Assembly: GCA_046538945.1 (NCBI GenBank) | Contig: JBKHHW010000176.1 | Span: forward strand, 1-6,501 | Direction: 5' to 3' | Source: JAEZKC01 sp046538945 | GTDB lineage: Bacteria; Fibrobacterota; Chitinivibrionia; Chitinivibrionales; Chitinispirillaceae | DNA length: 6,501 bases | Shown: positions 1 through 6,501 of the stretch, in pieces | How positions within the stretch are numbered: the stretch's first letter is position 1 | How the letters are laid out: every line of letters begins with the position of its first letter | Program-made: the position numbers and the translations under genes | Notes under the pieces: model-generated | Seen by the model: only the letters and a program-made list of their open reading frames with translations | Database searches by the model: none | Told to the model about the DNA's origin: nothing

Positions 1-688
1 AATTTACCAGATACGTGTATGAAGCGTTATCGACGTCGATGGAGAAGGTAGAAAGGGGGTAGTCGCTCGTATTTCGGAAAGTGTTTTCATCGGGTCTTTT
101 TTGTTTTTGTTGTTGATAACTGCCAGGAGTATATCTCCTCGATTGCCTTTTTTTCTGATTTTTAAATCCTGCAAAACCGCTGGATATACCCGATCCGTAT
201 CCGATTCCCGATATTCCTTTGTGGGCCGCCATGGTTTTTTCCGTTTCCAGACCACCACTACCCGCTAAAACGGCATCAATGTCAGTTGAGATCCCGCCTT
301 TGCCTAAAATTTCCGCGGGAGCTACACTTTTTCCCTTAATCTCACCGTCTACTATGCCGAGAACTCCCTTTTTGGTAATTTTTGACCTGGGGTCGCCTCC
401 ACCGCTGTATAGTGTCTGATCCGCTCCTTTTTTTATCATTTCAACATTTTGTGATTCATTCGAAACCATCTTGCCGACTCTCTCTTTTGGTGTCGCTTCA
501 AAAAAGTCAGTCGCAACGGTCACCAGATCTCTACTTTTAATGAAGATTCCTGTAATAAGGGCAAGGGTTAAGAAAAAAAGAAGAATGAAAGGCAGGGGTT
601 CTCTGGACTTCGCAAGAAGACACGCGATATCAATCGGGTCATTTTTTCTTTTATAAGTCACGAACTTTTTCTTTTTTTGTCTTTTCAT
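1..688 (-). CDS. Membrane-anchored von Willebrand factor type A (YfbK-like) protein, N-terminal part, cut by window edge
   Basis: Reading the minus strand from ATG at 688-686 gives 229 uninterrupted codons to the left edge. Residues 1-31 are basic (Lys-rich start), residues 32-50 form one hydrophobic segment, and there is no lipobox, so a signal anchor with the rest in the periplasm is inferred. Residues 95-175 are Gly/Lys-rich, with KKGVLGIVDG, a GKGG-x-x-TDIDAVLAG-like stretch and GIGYGSG; they recall linker modules of AgmX/TonB-like proteins. A Gln/Arg/Lys-rich spacer follows (176-199). Residues 200-229 contain ENTFRN and PLSTFSIDVDNASY, which is the hallmark opening of the vWF_A N-terminal domain that precedes the VWA domain in YfbK-type proteins. 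The VWA domain itself, with its MIDAS residues, lies outside the window. No good Shine-Dalgarno is seen upstream of the ATG, so the exact start is less certain than the frame. It is divergent from the paralogue operon. Family members often act in protein-protein interaction; the role here is unknown. Confidence 0.85.
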   Translation of the reverse strand, partial: MKRQKKKKFVTYKRKNDPIDIACLLAKSREPLPFILLFFLTLALITGIFIKSRDLVTVATDFFEATPKERVGKMVSNESQNVEMIKKGADQTLYSGGGDPRSKITKKGVLGIVDGEIKGKSVAPAEILGKGGISTDIDAVLAGSGGLETEKTMAAHKGISGIGYGSGISSGFAGFKNQKKRQSRRYTPGSYQQQKQKRPDENTFRNTSDYPLSTFSIDVDNASYTYLVN

Positions 689-919
689 AATGAGTCTAAG
701 AAGGTAAATGTCTAAATCGCCTCTGAAAGTTAAACGTCGGAATTTTATGATTCGTAACAGTTATAATGAAAATATATATTTAGCTTTGGTTAACCTTATC
801 TCGAAATGATAGTGAATCTGTTTTGGAGAAGATGCAGAAATGGAATTGGTTGTAACAAATTCATACACTTGCAGCGTCAGTAGTATGTGAGCCGACCATT
901 TTTTTTGGAGAATGCTTTT
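689..919. promoter_or_regulatory. Divergent intergenic region, likely promoters for both flanking transcription units
   Basis: This AT-rich 231-bp gap lies between two divergent genes and so should contain both promoters. A perfect TATAAT sits at 762-767 on the plus strand, inside an AT run extending to 781, but no convincing -35 box lies 16-18 bp upstream. The overlapping minus-strand TATAAC (760-765) also lacks a good -35. An 8-bp palindrome, GGTTAACC, is at 788-795. A GGAG at 825-828 precedes two tiny candidate ORFs (832-855 and 840-890). A T8 run at 899-906 has no upstream stem and is not a terminator. Promoter placement is inferred mainly from gene layout. Confidence 0.45.
907..910 (+). 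promoter_or_regulatory. Ribosome binding site deciding the start of the first paralogue
   Basis: GGAG lies 9 nt upstream of ATG at 920. The same frame is open back to a GTG at 887, but that start has no comparable site and would put 11 extra residues in front of a good signal peptide. The site therefore favours 920. Confidence 0.7.
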
Positions 920-3088
920 ATGAGAAGAGCTGTGTTTACATTGATTTGTATTCTGACAATTTTTCAGAATTCCTATGGTCAGTCGAAGGCAACTCCGGAT
1001 TTGAACAGTTCCAAAGTGGAAATTCCCTGGAGTGAGCTGAGCAAATTGCTGGAGAAAATTCAGAAACCCGTAATCAAACCGGTTTCAGATACACTCAACC
1101 CGGCGGTCGATTATCTTCTGTCCTCCGCGGTCATTTCAGGAACAGTGATTGAAAGGAAAGTCGCCAGATTTTCATTTGAAGCCTCTGTTCGGGTTCTGCC
1201 TTCGGGGAATCTCAGGAAAAACGGATGGGTTGCCGTTCCTCTTGGCAGTACAGGTTCCGACAACAGCAGGAAAGCCGTTCTGGAGAAAGCCCAATTGAAT
1301 GGAAAAGATATACCTATACGCAATGAAAACGGAAAACTTGAGATTTTCATCTCCAGGCAGGGTCTTCATAAGCTCAGACTCGAATACTATTGTCAGATAC
1401 ATAATGAAGAGGGCAATTGGAAACTTTCACTTGATCTTCCCCGTGTGGCTGCCGCACAGCTTACATTCATTATTCCTGAGATGAAGGCACAGGTCTGGAT
1501 CAACGGCCTGGAAAGAGATGTAAGAAGGGAAAACAATACTACCAGATTCGAATCAGTCGTATCGCTCGAAGAAGAACTCATTATCCGGTACAGCCAGACA
1601 GGGGATGAGCTGATCTATGATGTGAGGGACGGTAAGACCGCTCCCAAGATGTTCGCGTCAACAGGTCTGGTAATGAGAATAAAAGAAAACAGAATAGATT
1701 ATCAGTACAGAGTTGATTACCAGATATGGCATCAGAAGCGCAGGAGTTTTTCTATAGTCATACCCGAATCTCTTTCGGTTGAAAATGTTCAGGGGTCTGG
1801 TATTTCTGAGTGGAAAGAGGAGAAAAGGAGGAGCGGCTCGGTTATAACGGTATGGACTTCGTTTGCCCCCGATAGAAGCTATACCCTTCAGCTGGAACTG
1901 AGCAAACAGTTGGAGACGACCGTTTCCAGAGTTTCACTTCCGTCACTTGAAGTTCTGGATGTGAATAGAGAAAACGGCGTCGTAGCGATAAGCGCATCGA
2001 AATCGACGGAGGTATTTGCGGAGGATTCCATGGTGAACCTTACTGTCGCGGATCAGAGTGAACTGCCGGATTGGCTCAGGTCGACTCCCGATGTGCTCAT
2101 GTGTTTCAAATACAGCAAAACTCCTTACCTTATGAATCTCTCAGTCCAGCGTCATAAGGATATGGCTGTGCTGGTTGCAATCGCCGATGAAGGGTCTTTC
2201 ACCGGAATCATGACAAAAGAGGGGTATTCCCTTGTGCGGTATCGCTATTTTGTCCGGAACAACCATAAGCAGTTTCTACGGGTGCAGATGCCTTCGGAGT
2301 GGAAATTGTGGAGCGCTCTTATTGACGGTGAGGCGGTAATGCCTGCTTCCGAAGGTGAGCAGGTTTTGATTCCACTGAAAAAGCTTTCCAGAACCGATGA
2401 CGGGGCCGGATTCGTACTGGAACTGGTATACTGGAATCAGGGTGAGGAATTCAAGGGCCGGGGACAACTGCAGTTCAGCACGCCTGTTATGGATATCAAT
2501 TGTCAGAAGCTAAATGGGGTTTTGTTCTTGCCGGACAAGTACAATTACACCGGGTTTGAAGGCTCTCTGCACAAGGTGGACAGATACCAGAGCAGCTATC
2601 TGGACAACACCGATTATTCTTCGTCTTCAAGTGTGCGGAGAAGAAAAATGAATCAGACCATGATGAACAGAATGTCCATTCAAAGAAAAGGGAAGGTGGC
2701 GATGTCACTTCCGGTGGCGGTTGAAATTCCCCGATACGGGAAATCAAATCACCTATCCAAGAATCTGACTACCGCGGGAGAAACAGGGCATTTTAGTTGC
2801 CGTTATTCAAAAGAAAGCGGATTCCGGGGCTATATCGGATCGATACTAGTGCTCGCACTTCCGTTTTTCGGAGGGCTTTTGATTTCCATGCTTTCGCTTG
2901 GGAGAAGAAGCTTGCGGTCGAAAATTACAGGAGCGATTTCATTTACACTATCTGTATGTTTGTTCTATCTGGTTTTCAGCTTTTTCTCAGTGAATACTGC
3001 CGGAGTATTCGGTGCTGCTTTCCTCGGTGGAGCAACAGCGCTGCTTGGGTATCTGGGAAACAGGAACAGAGGAGAAAAGACAGTATGA
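920..3088 (+). CDS. Exported, inner-membrane-anchored beta-rich protein, paralogue 1 (uncharacterised family)
   Basis: 722 aa starting at ATG 920 (GGAG 9 nt upstream). Residues 1-20 are a signal peptide (MRR, hydrophobic core, cleavage after S-Y-G, mature start Gln21). EIPW at 34-37 opens a beta-rich ectodomain. Visible blocks are PKMF (242-245), Trp298 in a G-x-x-x-x-W turn, ELPDWL (381-386), VRNNHKQFLRV (445-455), LWS (463-465), VLIPLKK (482-488), NGVLFLP (532-538), a Ser/Arg/Met-rich linker (about 565-592) and SLPVAVEIP (596-604). Three membrane segments follow at about 639-660, 669-689 and 694-712. The basic loop RRSLRSK between the first two fits a cytoplasmic side, so the ectodomain should be periplasmic and the C-terminus cytoplasmic. 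The blocks from Trp298 to 532 match paralogue 2 at a near-constant nine-residue offset. No catalytic motif is recognised; similar long hypothetical proteins occur, from memory, in several Gram-negative phyla. It is the first gene of the operon and its stop overlaps the next start. Function unknown. Confidence 0.9.
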   Translation: MRRAVFTLICILTIFQNSYGQSKATPDLNSSKVEIPWSELSKLLEKIQKPVIKPVSDTLNPAVDYLLSSAVISGTVIERKVARFSFEASVRVLPSGNLRKNGWVAVPLGSTGSDNSRKAVLEKAQLNGKDIPIRNENGKLEIFISRQGLHKLRLEYYCQIHNEEGNWKLSLDLPRVAAAQLTFIIPEMKAQVWINGLERDVRRENNTTRFESVVSLEEELIIRYSQTGDELIYDVRDGKTAPKMFASTGLVMRIKENRIDYQYRVDYQIWHQKRRSFSIVIPESLSVENVQGSGISEWKEEKRRSGSVITVWTSFAPDRSYTLQLELSKQLETTVSRVSLPSLEVLDVNRENGVVAISASKSTEVFAEDSMVNLTVADQSELPDWLRSTPDVLMCFKYSKTPYLMNLSVQRHKDMAVLVAIADEGSFTGIMTKEGYSLVRYRYFVRNNHKQFLRVQMPSEWKLWSALIDGEAVMPASEGEQVLIPLKKLSRTDDGAGFVLELVYWNQGEEFKGRGQLQFSTPVMDINCQKLNGVLFLPDKYNYTGFEGSLHKVDRYQSSYLDNTDYSSSSSVRRRKMNQTMMNRMSIQRKGKVAMSLPVAVEIPRYGKSNHLSKNLTTAGETGHFSCRYSKESGFRGYIGSILVLALPFFGGLLISMLSLGRRSLRSKITGAISFTLSVCLFYLVFSFFSVNTAGVFGAAFLGGATALLGYLGNRNRGEKTV
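3068..3074 (+). promoter_or_regulatory. Ribosome binding site of the second paralogue, inside the end of the first gene
   Basis: AGAGGAG lies 10 nt upstream of ATG 3085, within the last codons of the upstream gene. Together with the ATGA stop/start overlap it supports translational coupling and rules out the longer open frame that begins at 2797. Confidence 0.75.
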
Positions 3089-5400
3089 ATAGGATTCTGA
3101 CACGGTTTTTAAAACTGAATACGTTCCTGGTTGCGGCAGGTATCAGTCTGTTCTCAATGAATGTGCTGGCACAGGGTTATGATGGAAATTCCGTTTCAAA
3201 AGTACTGATGCCCTACAGTGATTTTAAGCAGATAATTAACAGCCTCAAACCGGATTCTACCGTTGCAAAACCTTTACCTCAATTACCAGCGCAGTTTGTG
3301 GTATCGGAAGTGCAGTTATGGGGAGAGGTGAAAAGTGAGAGAGAGTGTCAATTTACAGCTCAGGTCACTGCAAATGTGTTGGATGATAAGGCCTGGTTGG
3401 AAATTCCACTCGGCAGGGGCATGTGGATATATCCCGATATCACAATAAATAACAGCCCTGGTCAGGCGGGAATGAAGGATGATGGTACAGTTTTCTTTCT
3501 TATGAACGGAAAAGGCAAAAAGGTCATCCGGTACCGTTTTTCGGTACCCCTTACCCGTTCATCGGGACAGACATCGTTGGCCATTTCCCTTCCTGGTCAG
3601 GCAGCATCAAAGATAGATCTCAATCTTGACGGACCGGGCTACAAGGTGGTGGCCAACGGAAGACCGCTCTTGTTTGGAGGAAAACGGGGGAGCGGTTTTG
3701 TATACGAAGGCGGGTTGGGAAGTGGAACGAGTGCCACTGTTACCTGGGAGCAGATGGCGGCCAACAGCGGCAGCAGTGAACCTCTCATCACTGCAAATGT
3801 GAATTCAATGTACACGGTGGGAATGGATTTTCTGCATGTCAGGTCCCAACTGAATCTTAATGTGATCCACAATGATATTAACAGAATTTCGTTTACCGTG
3901 CCGAAAAGATTGGACGTTGTTGATCTTACGGGGCGCTCAGTAGCCAGCTGGGAAAGTAAGGACACCGCGGGTTCACGACTGATCATCGCATATCTTAAAT
4001 ACGATGTGAGAGACAATGTGTCTTTTAATTTGGATGCAGAAATGGGATTTTCTGATTCGCTTTCACAACTGCAGCTTCCCACTGTCACCGTGAATGGAGT
4101 GATAAGGCAGGAGGGGACAATCGGTGTAGGGGTCATGAGCAGTGTTGAGCTTAAGACTCTCCACGTATCAAATAACGTTCTTCGCAGGGATAAAAGGGAG
4201 CTGCCAAGGTGGTTCAGCGATCAGAGTGAAGTGATTCATGTGTACCAATATCTGTCTGACAAGTACCGCATACAAATGCAGCTTACACATCATGATCATC
4301 TTCCTGTTCTTGATGCCCTTATAACTAACGCCAGCTACAAGTCGATGATCAGGAATGATGGTAAAATGATCACTCTGGCTATTCTGAATGTAAGAAACAG
4401 AGGAGAGCAGTTTCTGAGGCTCGGGTGGAAAGAGGAGTTTCAGCTGTGGAGCGTATACTGCAACAATGAACCGGGACGCCCCTCTCTTGACACCTCAAGC
4501 GGGGAGCTGCTCATCCCATTGAAAAGATCTCAGGAAGAAGCCGCGGAAACATCCGTACGCATCGTTTACCTTTCCGAAAGGAGTGCTTTCGGGCTGCTTG
4601 GAAAACAGAAAGTCGATTATCCCAAGGTCAATATGCCGGTACAGAATTTCAATGGAACGGTTTTCATACCGGAAAATATCAGGCCATTCAGGGTTGGGGG
4701 CAGCCTTTATCAGAAGGGGCATCAGTCAGGACCTGGATGGTTTAGATCCGTATTCCTGGGACTGAATGACAGAAAACCTGAAGTCTACCGGTACAGGGGA
4801 GAAACGGGTATAACCACCCCGTCTGAATCGGGTTCACAGGTAAGGTCGGCTAAAATGGAAGTCAAACAATCGGGAAAATCGGGTGAGAACTGGAATCTGA
4901 GTCAGATTCAGAATTCGAACTTTGAAGCGGGAATATTGTCCATTCCGGTCAAACTTAATTTCGAGGGGAAAGCTATCCCGCTTTCCTCTCCTATGCTCAG
5001 AAAAGCAGATAATCTCTCCTTTTCCTTCTGGTTTCACACTCTTCCGGACAAAAACATCTGGGTTTTCCAAATGATTACGCTGTTTTTCCTGATTACAGCT
5101 GGTGTGGTTTTGACGAAGTGTGTAGTTGGTGGTACTACCAGAAAACTTGTTATATACGGTATGATTCTCCCGTTGTCGATTTCCCTATGCCTTCAGAGGT
5201 TCATCGGGAAACCGTTAAATCTGGATATAATGTTAATGGTACCTCTGGGCTATCTGGTTTTCTGTATAGTAAAACGTGTTTCAGGACATCTCAAGAAAGA
5301 TAAAAGCGAAGAGAAAACGGAAGATCAGAATGAGATCCAGGATAAAACGGAAATTGAAAGTACTGCCGAGGCAACCACGGGTAGCTTAAGTCATGAATAA
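3085..5400 (+). CDS. Exported, inner-membrane-anchored beta-rich protein, paralogue 2 (uncharacterised family)
   Basis: 771 aa. The start is ATG 3085, overlapping the previous stop by 4 bp, with a strong Shine-Dalgarno. Residues 1-29 are a signal peptide ending V-L-A, with mature Gln30. LMPYSDF (41-47) corresponds to EIPWSEL in paralogue 1. Shared ectodomain blocks are Trp289, ELPRWF (372-377), VRNRGEQFLRL (436-446), LWS (454-456), LLIPLK (475-480), NGTVFIP (523-529) and SIPVKLNF (619-626). Membrane segments lie at about 658-681, 687-704 and 713-728. The Lys/Arg residues after the first and third fit cytoplasmic sides. A 37-residue Glu/Lys-rich tail (735-771) has no counterpart in paralogue 1 and would be cytoplasmic. 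The region between NGTVFIP and SIPV is the most divergent and longer than in paralogue 1. No enzyme motif is recognised. Being the middle gene of a coupled operon with two relatives suggests a shared complex, but that is inference. The frame and membership of the family are certain; the function is unknown. Confidence 0.9.
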   Translation: MNRILTRFLKLNTFLVAAGISLFSMNVLAQGYDGNSVSKVLMPYSDFKQIINSLKPDSTVAKPLPQLPAQFVVSEVQLWGEVKSERECQFTAQVTANVLDDKAWLEIPLGRGMWIYPDITINNSPGQAGMKDDGTVFFLMNGKGKKVIRYRFSVPLTRSSGQTSLAISLPGQAASKIDLNLDGPGYKVVANGRPLLFGGKRGSGFVYEGGLGSGTSATVTWEQMAANSGSSEPLITANVNSMYTVGMDFLHVRSQLNLNVIHNDINRISFTVPKRLDVVDLTGRSVASWESKDTAGSRLIIAYLKYDVRDNVSFNLDAEMGFSDSLSQLQLPTVTVNGVIRQEGTIGVGVMSSVELKTLHVSNNVLRRDKRELPRWFSDQSEVIHVYQYLSDKYRIQMQLTHHDHLPVLDALITNASYKSMIRNDGKMITLAILNVRNRGEQFLRLGWKEEFQLWSVYCNNEPGRPSLDTSSGELLIPLKRSQEEAAETSVRIVYLSERSAFGLLGKQKVDYPKVNMPVQNFNGTVFIPENIRPFRVGGSLYQKGHQSGPGWFRSVFLGLNDRKPEVYRYRGETGITTPSESGSQVRSAKMEVKQSGKSGENWNLSQIQNSNFEAGILSIPVKLNFEGKAIPLSSPMLRKADNLSFSFWFHTLPDKNIWVFQMITLFFLITAGVVLTKCVVGGTTRKLVIYGMILPLSISLCLQRFIGKPLNLDIMLMVPLGYLVFCIVKRVSGHLKKDKSEEKTEDQNEIQDKTEIESTAEATTGSLSHE
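3530..3548. repeat. Short perfect inverted repeat inside paralogue 2
   Basis: GGTACCG (3530-3536) and CGGTACC (3542-3548) are exact reverse complements separated by five T residues, giving a possible 7-bp hairpin in the mRNA. It lies within codons for RYRFSVP, so it may be coincidental. It has no T tract after it and is not a terminator. Confidence 0.4.
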
Positions 5401-5407
5401 CTGCTGC

Positions 5408-5411
5408 GGAG
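5408..5411 (+). promoter_or_regulatory. Ribosome binding site deciding the start of the third paralogue
   Basis: GGAG lies 8 nt upstream of ATG 5420. The in-frame ATG at 5393, nine codons earlier, has no Shine-Dalgarno within normal distance, although it would overlap the previous gene by 8 bp as in a coupled pair. The site favours 5420. Confidence 0.55.
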
Positions 5412-5419
5412 CACCAAAT

Positions 5420-6501
5420 ATGCTTTTTCTGATCTGTCTGCTTATGATTCCGTTCGGGGCTGAAGGTCAGAACAGTGATGAATTATTGCTTCCTGAAACA
5501 GAAATCGTAATGCCGTGGGAAACCTATATGGATCTTTCCGCAAGAAAGAGCGATACCGTTTACGTTGAGAAAAGTCAATCTGCACTTCCTATTGTTTTCG
5601 AGAATGCCCGTTTCAGTTTCGTCCTTTCCGATTCTGCAGTGGATTGTAATCTGAACCTGGACTATTATGTGCTTGATACGTCATTGTGGTCAAGCGCAAT
5701 AATTTTCAGTCCGGAAAAGGAAACCAGGTTTTCTCATATCAGATGTAGATCCGGCGATTATGTAAACAGTACCGATTCGGGATATGTGCTTCTTGCCAGA
5801 AATGGAAAGCAGAAAAGGCGTGTATCCTTCAAATGGCAGTGTGCTGCCGCTACAGTTAACGGCACCATGTCCGTCTCTTTCCCGGTTCCCTCAGTGTCAC
5901 AGGGAGAAGTTGTCGTGAGATCGCCGGCTGGATTCTCCGAAATCACAGTGAATAATTCCAGTCCGGTAAAACTTTCCAAAAGCGGTTCCGGGCATCTTGC
6001 CACTTTTTCTCTTCCCGATTCAAAGAGAGGTCTGCTGAAGTTCATACCGCCACTGAAAGACAAAGAAAGTGACGAGTCATACTCTGATACAGCTGAAACA
6101 GCCGGGAACCCCCCAAAAATGTTCTCTGATCAGCAGACGGTTGTCCTATTCAGAGACGGAACGGTTCTCAGTTTCACAAGTCTTACTCTTGATGTGGTCA
6201 ATACTGCTGAGTCGCACTTTTCTGTACGGATCCCTGAATCCTATTCTCTTTTGAGCCTGAACGGAAACGGTATAAAGAAGTGGGGTCACAAGGAAGGGAA
6301 TCAGATCAGTATCGATCTGAATTTCGCACTGGAGGGGAAATACAGTGTTGTTTTCGTAATGGAAACAGAAGCGGACAGTGTGGAGAGGGTACCATGGGTC
6401 TACCTGGATTCTGCGTCAAGAAGAACCGGGAGCTTTGCGGTAGCTCTGGCAGATAACGGAGAGCCGTATTTCGGGAAGATGAATAAGTGTGAAGCAATGC
6501 C
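5420..6501 (+). CDS. Exported beta-rich protein, paralogue 3, C-terminus outside window
   Basis: The frame is open from 5393 to the right edge; 360 codons are visible from the preferred ATG at 5420 (GGAG 8 nt upstream), or 369 from 5393. The hydrophobic N-terminus ends A-E-G before Gln17, giving a short signal peptide that lacks the usual basic residues from either start, an oddity. IVMPWETY (29-36) matches EIPW/LMPY of the two upstream proteins. PKMF (232-235) matches PKMF of paralogue 1, and the following strand FSVRIPESYSLL with G-N-G-I-K-K-W (Trp288) aligns with FSIVIPESLSVE and its Trp298. The visible part is thus the N-terminal half of the same ectodomain. It is more divergent in residues 40-220 and has four Cys in the visible mature part (76, 109, 141, 357). 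By analogy three membrane segments should follow beyond the window, but this cannot be seen. It is 19 bp downstream of the previous stop, so the same operon. Function unknown. Confidence 0.85.
   Translation, partial: MLFLICLLMIPFGAEGQNSDELLLPETEIVMPWETYMDLSARKSDTVYVEKSQSALPIVFENARFSFVLSDSAVDCNLNLDYYVLDTSLWSSAIIFSPEKETRFSHIRCRSGDYVNSTDSGYVLLARNGKQKRRVSFKWQCAAATVNGTMSVSFPVPSVSQGEVVVRSPAGFSEITVNNSSPVKLSKSGSGHLATFSLPDSKRGLLKFIPPLKDKESDESYSDTAETAGNPPKMFSDQQTVVLFRDGTVLSFTSLTLDVVNTAESHFSVRIPESYSLLSLNGNGIKKWGHKEGNQISIDLNFALEGKYSVVFVMETEADSVERVPWVYLDSASRRTGSFAVALADNGEPYFGKMNKCEAM

Noticed and set aside
4..258. 84-codon minus-strand open frame
   Set aside because: It is in a different frame from the vWA gene, which covers the same bases and carries the diagnostic PLSTFSIDVD signature.
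219..656. Two plus-strand open frames (219-419 and 471-656)
   Set aside because: Both are antisense to the vWA coding region and have no start signals or recognisable content.
762..767. TATAAT as a firm sigma-70 promoter
   Set aside because: There is no acceptable -35 hexamer at 16-18 bp, and the stretch is generally AT-rich, so it is kept only as a weak candidate inside the intergenic entry.
899..906. T8 tract as an intrinsic terminator
   Set aside because: No GC-rich inverted repeat lies directly upstream, and it sits just before a ribosome binding site.
887..919. GTG start 11 codons upstream for paralogue 1
   Set aside because: No ribosome binding site, the extra residues are encoded partly by a T8 tract, and they would precede a standard signal peptide starting at ATG 920.
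2797..3084. Upstream extension of the paralogue 2 reading frame by 96 codons
   Set aside because: It overlaps the membrane-segment coding end of paralogue 1, has no matching Shine-Dalgarno, and the ATG at 3085 with AGAGGAG begins a clear signal peptide.
3639..4136. 165-codon open frame on the minus strand
   Set aside because: It lies wholly inside paralogue 2, whose family match to its neighbours is clear; the antisense product has no recognisable domain.

Overview
The window looks like chromosomal DNA from a Gram-negative, envelope-rich bacterium of moderate GC content (mid-40s percent by eye). Three consecutive genes encode exported proteins whose predicted mature forms begin with glutamine. 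The leftmost gene carries a segment that recalls AgmX/TonB-like linker modules, which I associate with Fibrobacterota/Chitinivibrionia and Myxococcota. That taxonomic guess is inference and weak.

Layout: positions 1-688 (minus strand) hold the N-terminal 229 codons of a von Willebrand factor A (YfbK-like) protein that runs off the left edge. A 231-bp AT-rich divergent intergenic region (689-919) separates it from a plus-strand operon. The operon has three tandem genes: 920-3088 (722 aa), 3085-5400 (771 aa, ATGA overlap with the first), and 5420-6501 (incomplete at the right edge; a start at 5393 overlapping the second gene is possible). There is no terminator between them and the spacing implies co-transcription and translational coupling.

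The three plus-strand proteins are paralogues of one another. Each has a signal peptide, an early (E/L/V)(I/M)P(W/Y) motif, and a long beta-rich ectodomain with a conserved Trp near residue 290. The two complete ones also share ELP-x-W, VRN..xQFLR, LWS, L(I)IPLK and NG-x-x-F-(L/I)-P blocks at nearly constant offset, a final S(L/I)PV strand block, and three C-terminal transmembrane segments. I recognise no named family or enzymatic motif in them; they look like structural or binding proteins anchored in the inner membrane with the bulk outside the cytoplasm.

The vWA protein is predicted to be an N-in signal-anchor protein, so its adhesion-type domain also faces the periplasm. The arrangement suggests a four-gene (or larger) envelope module of unknown function. 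No RNA genes, mobile elements or CRISPR arrays were seen.
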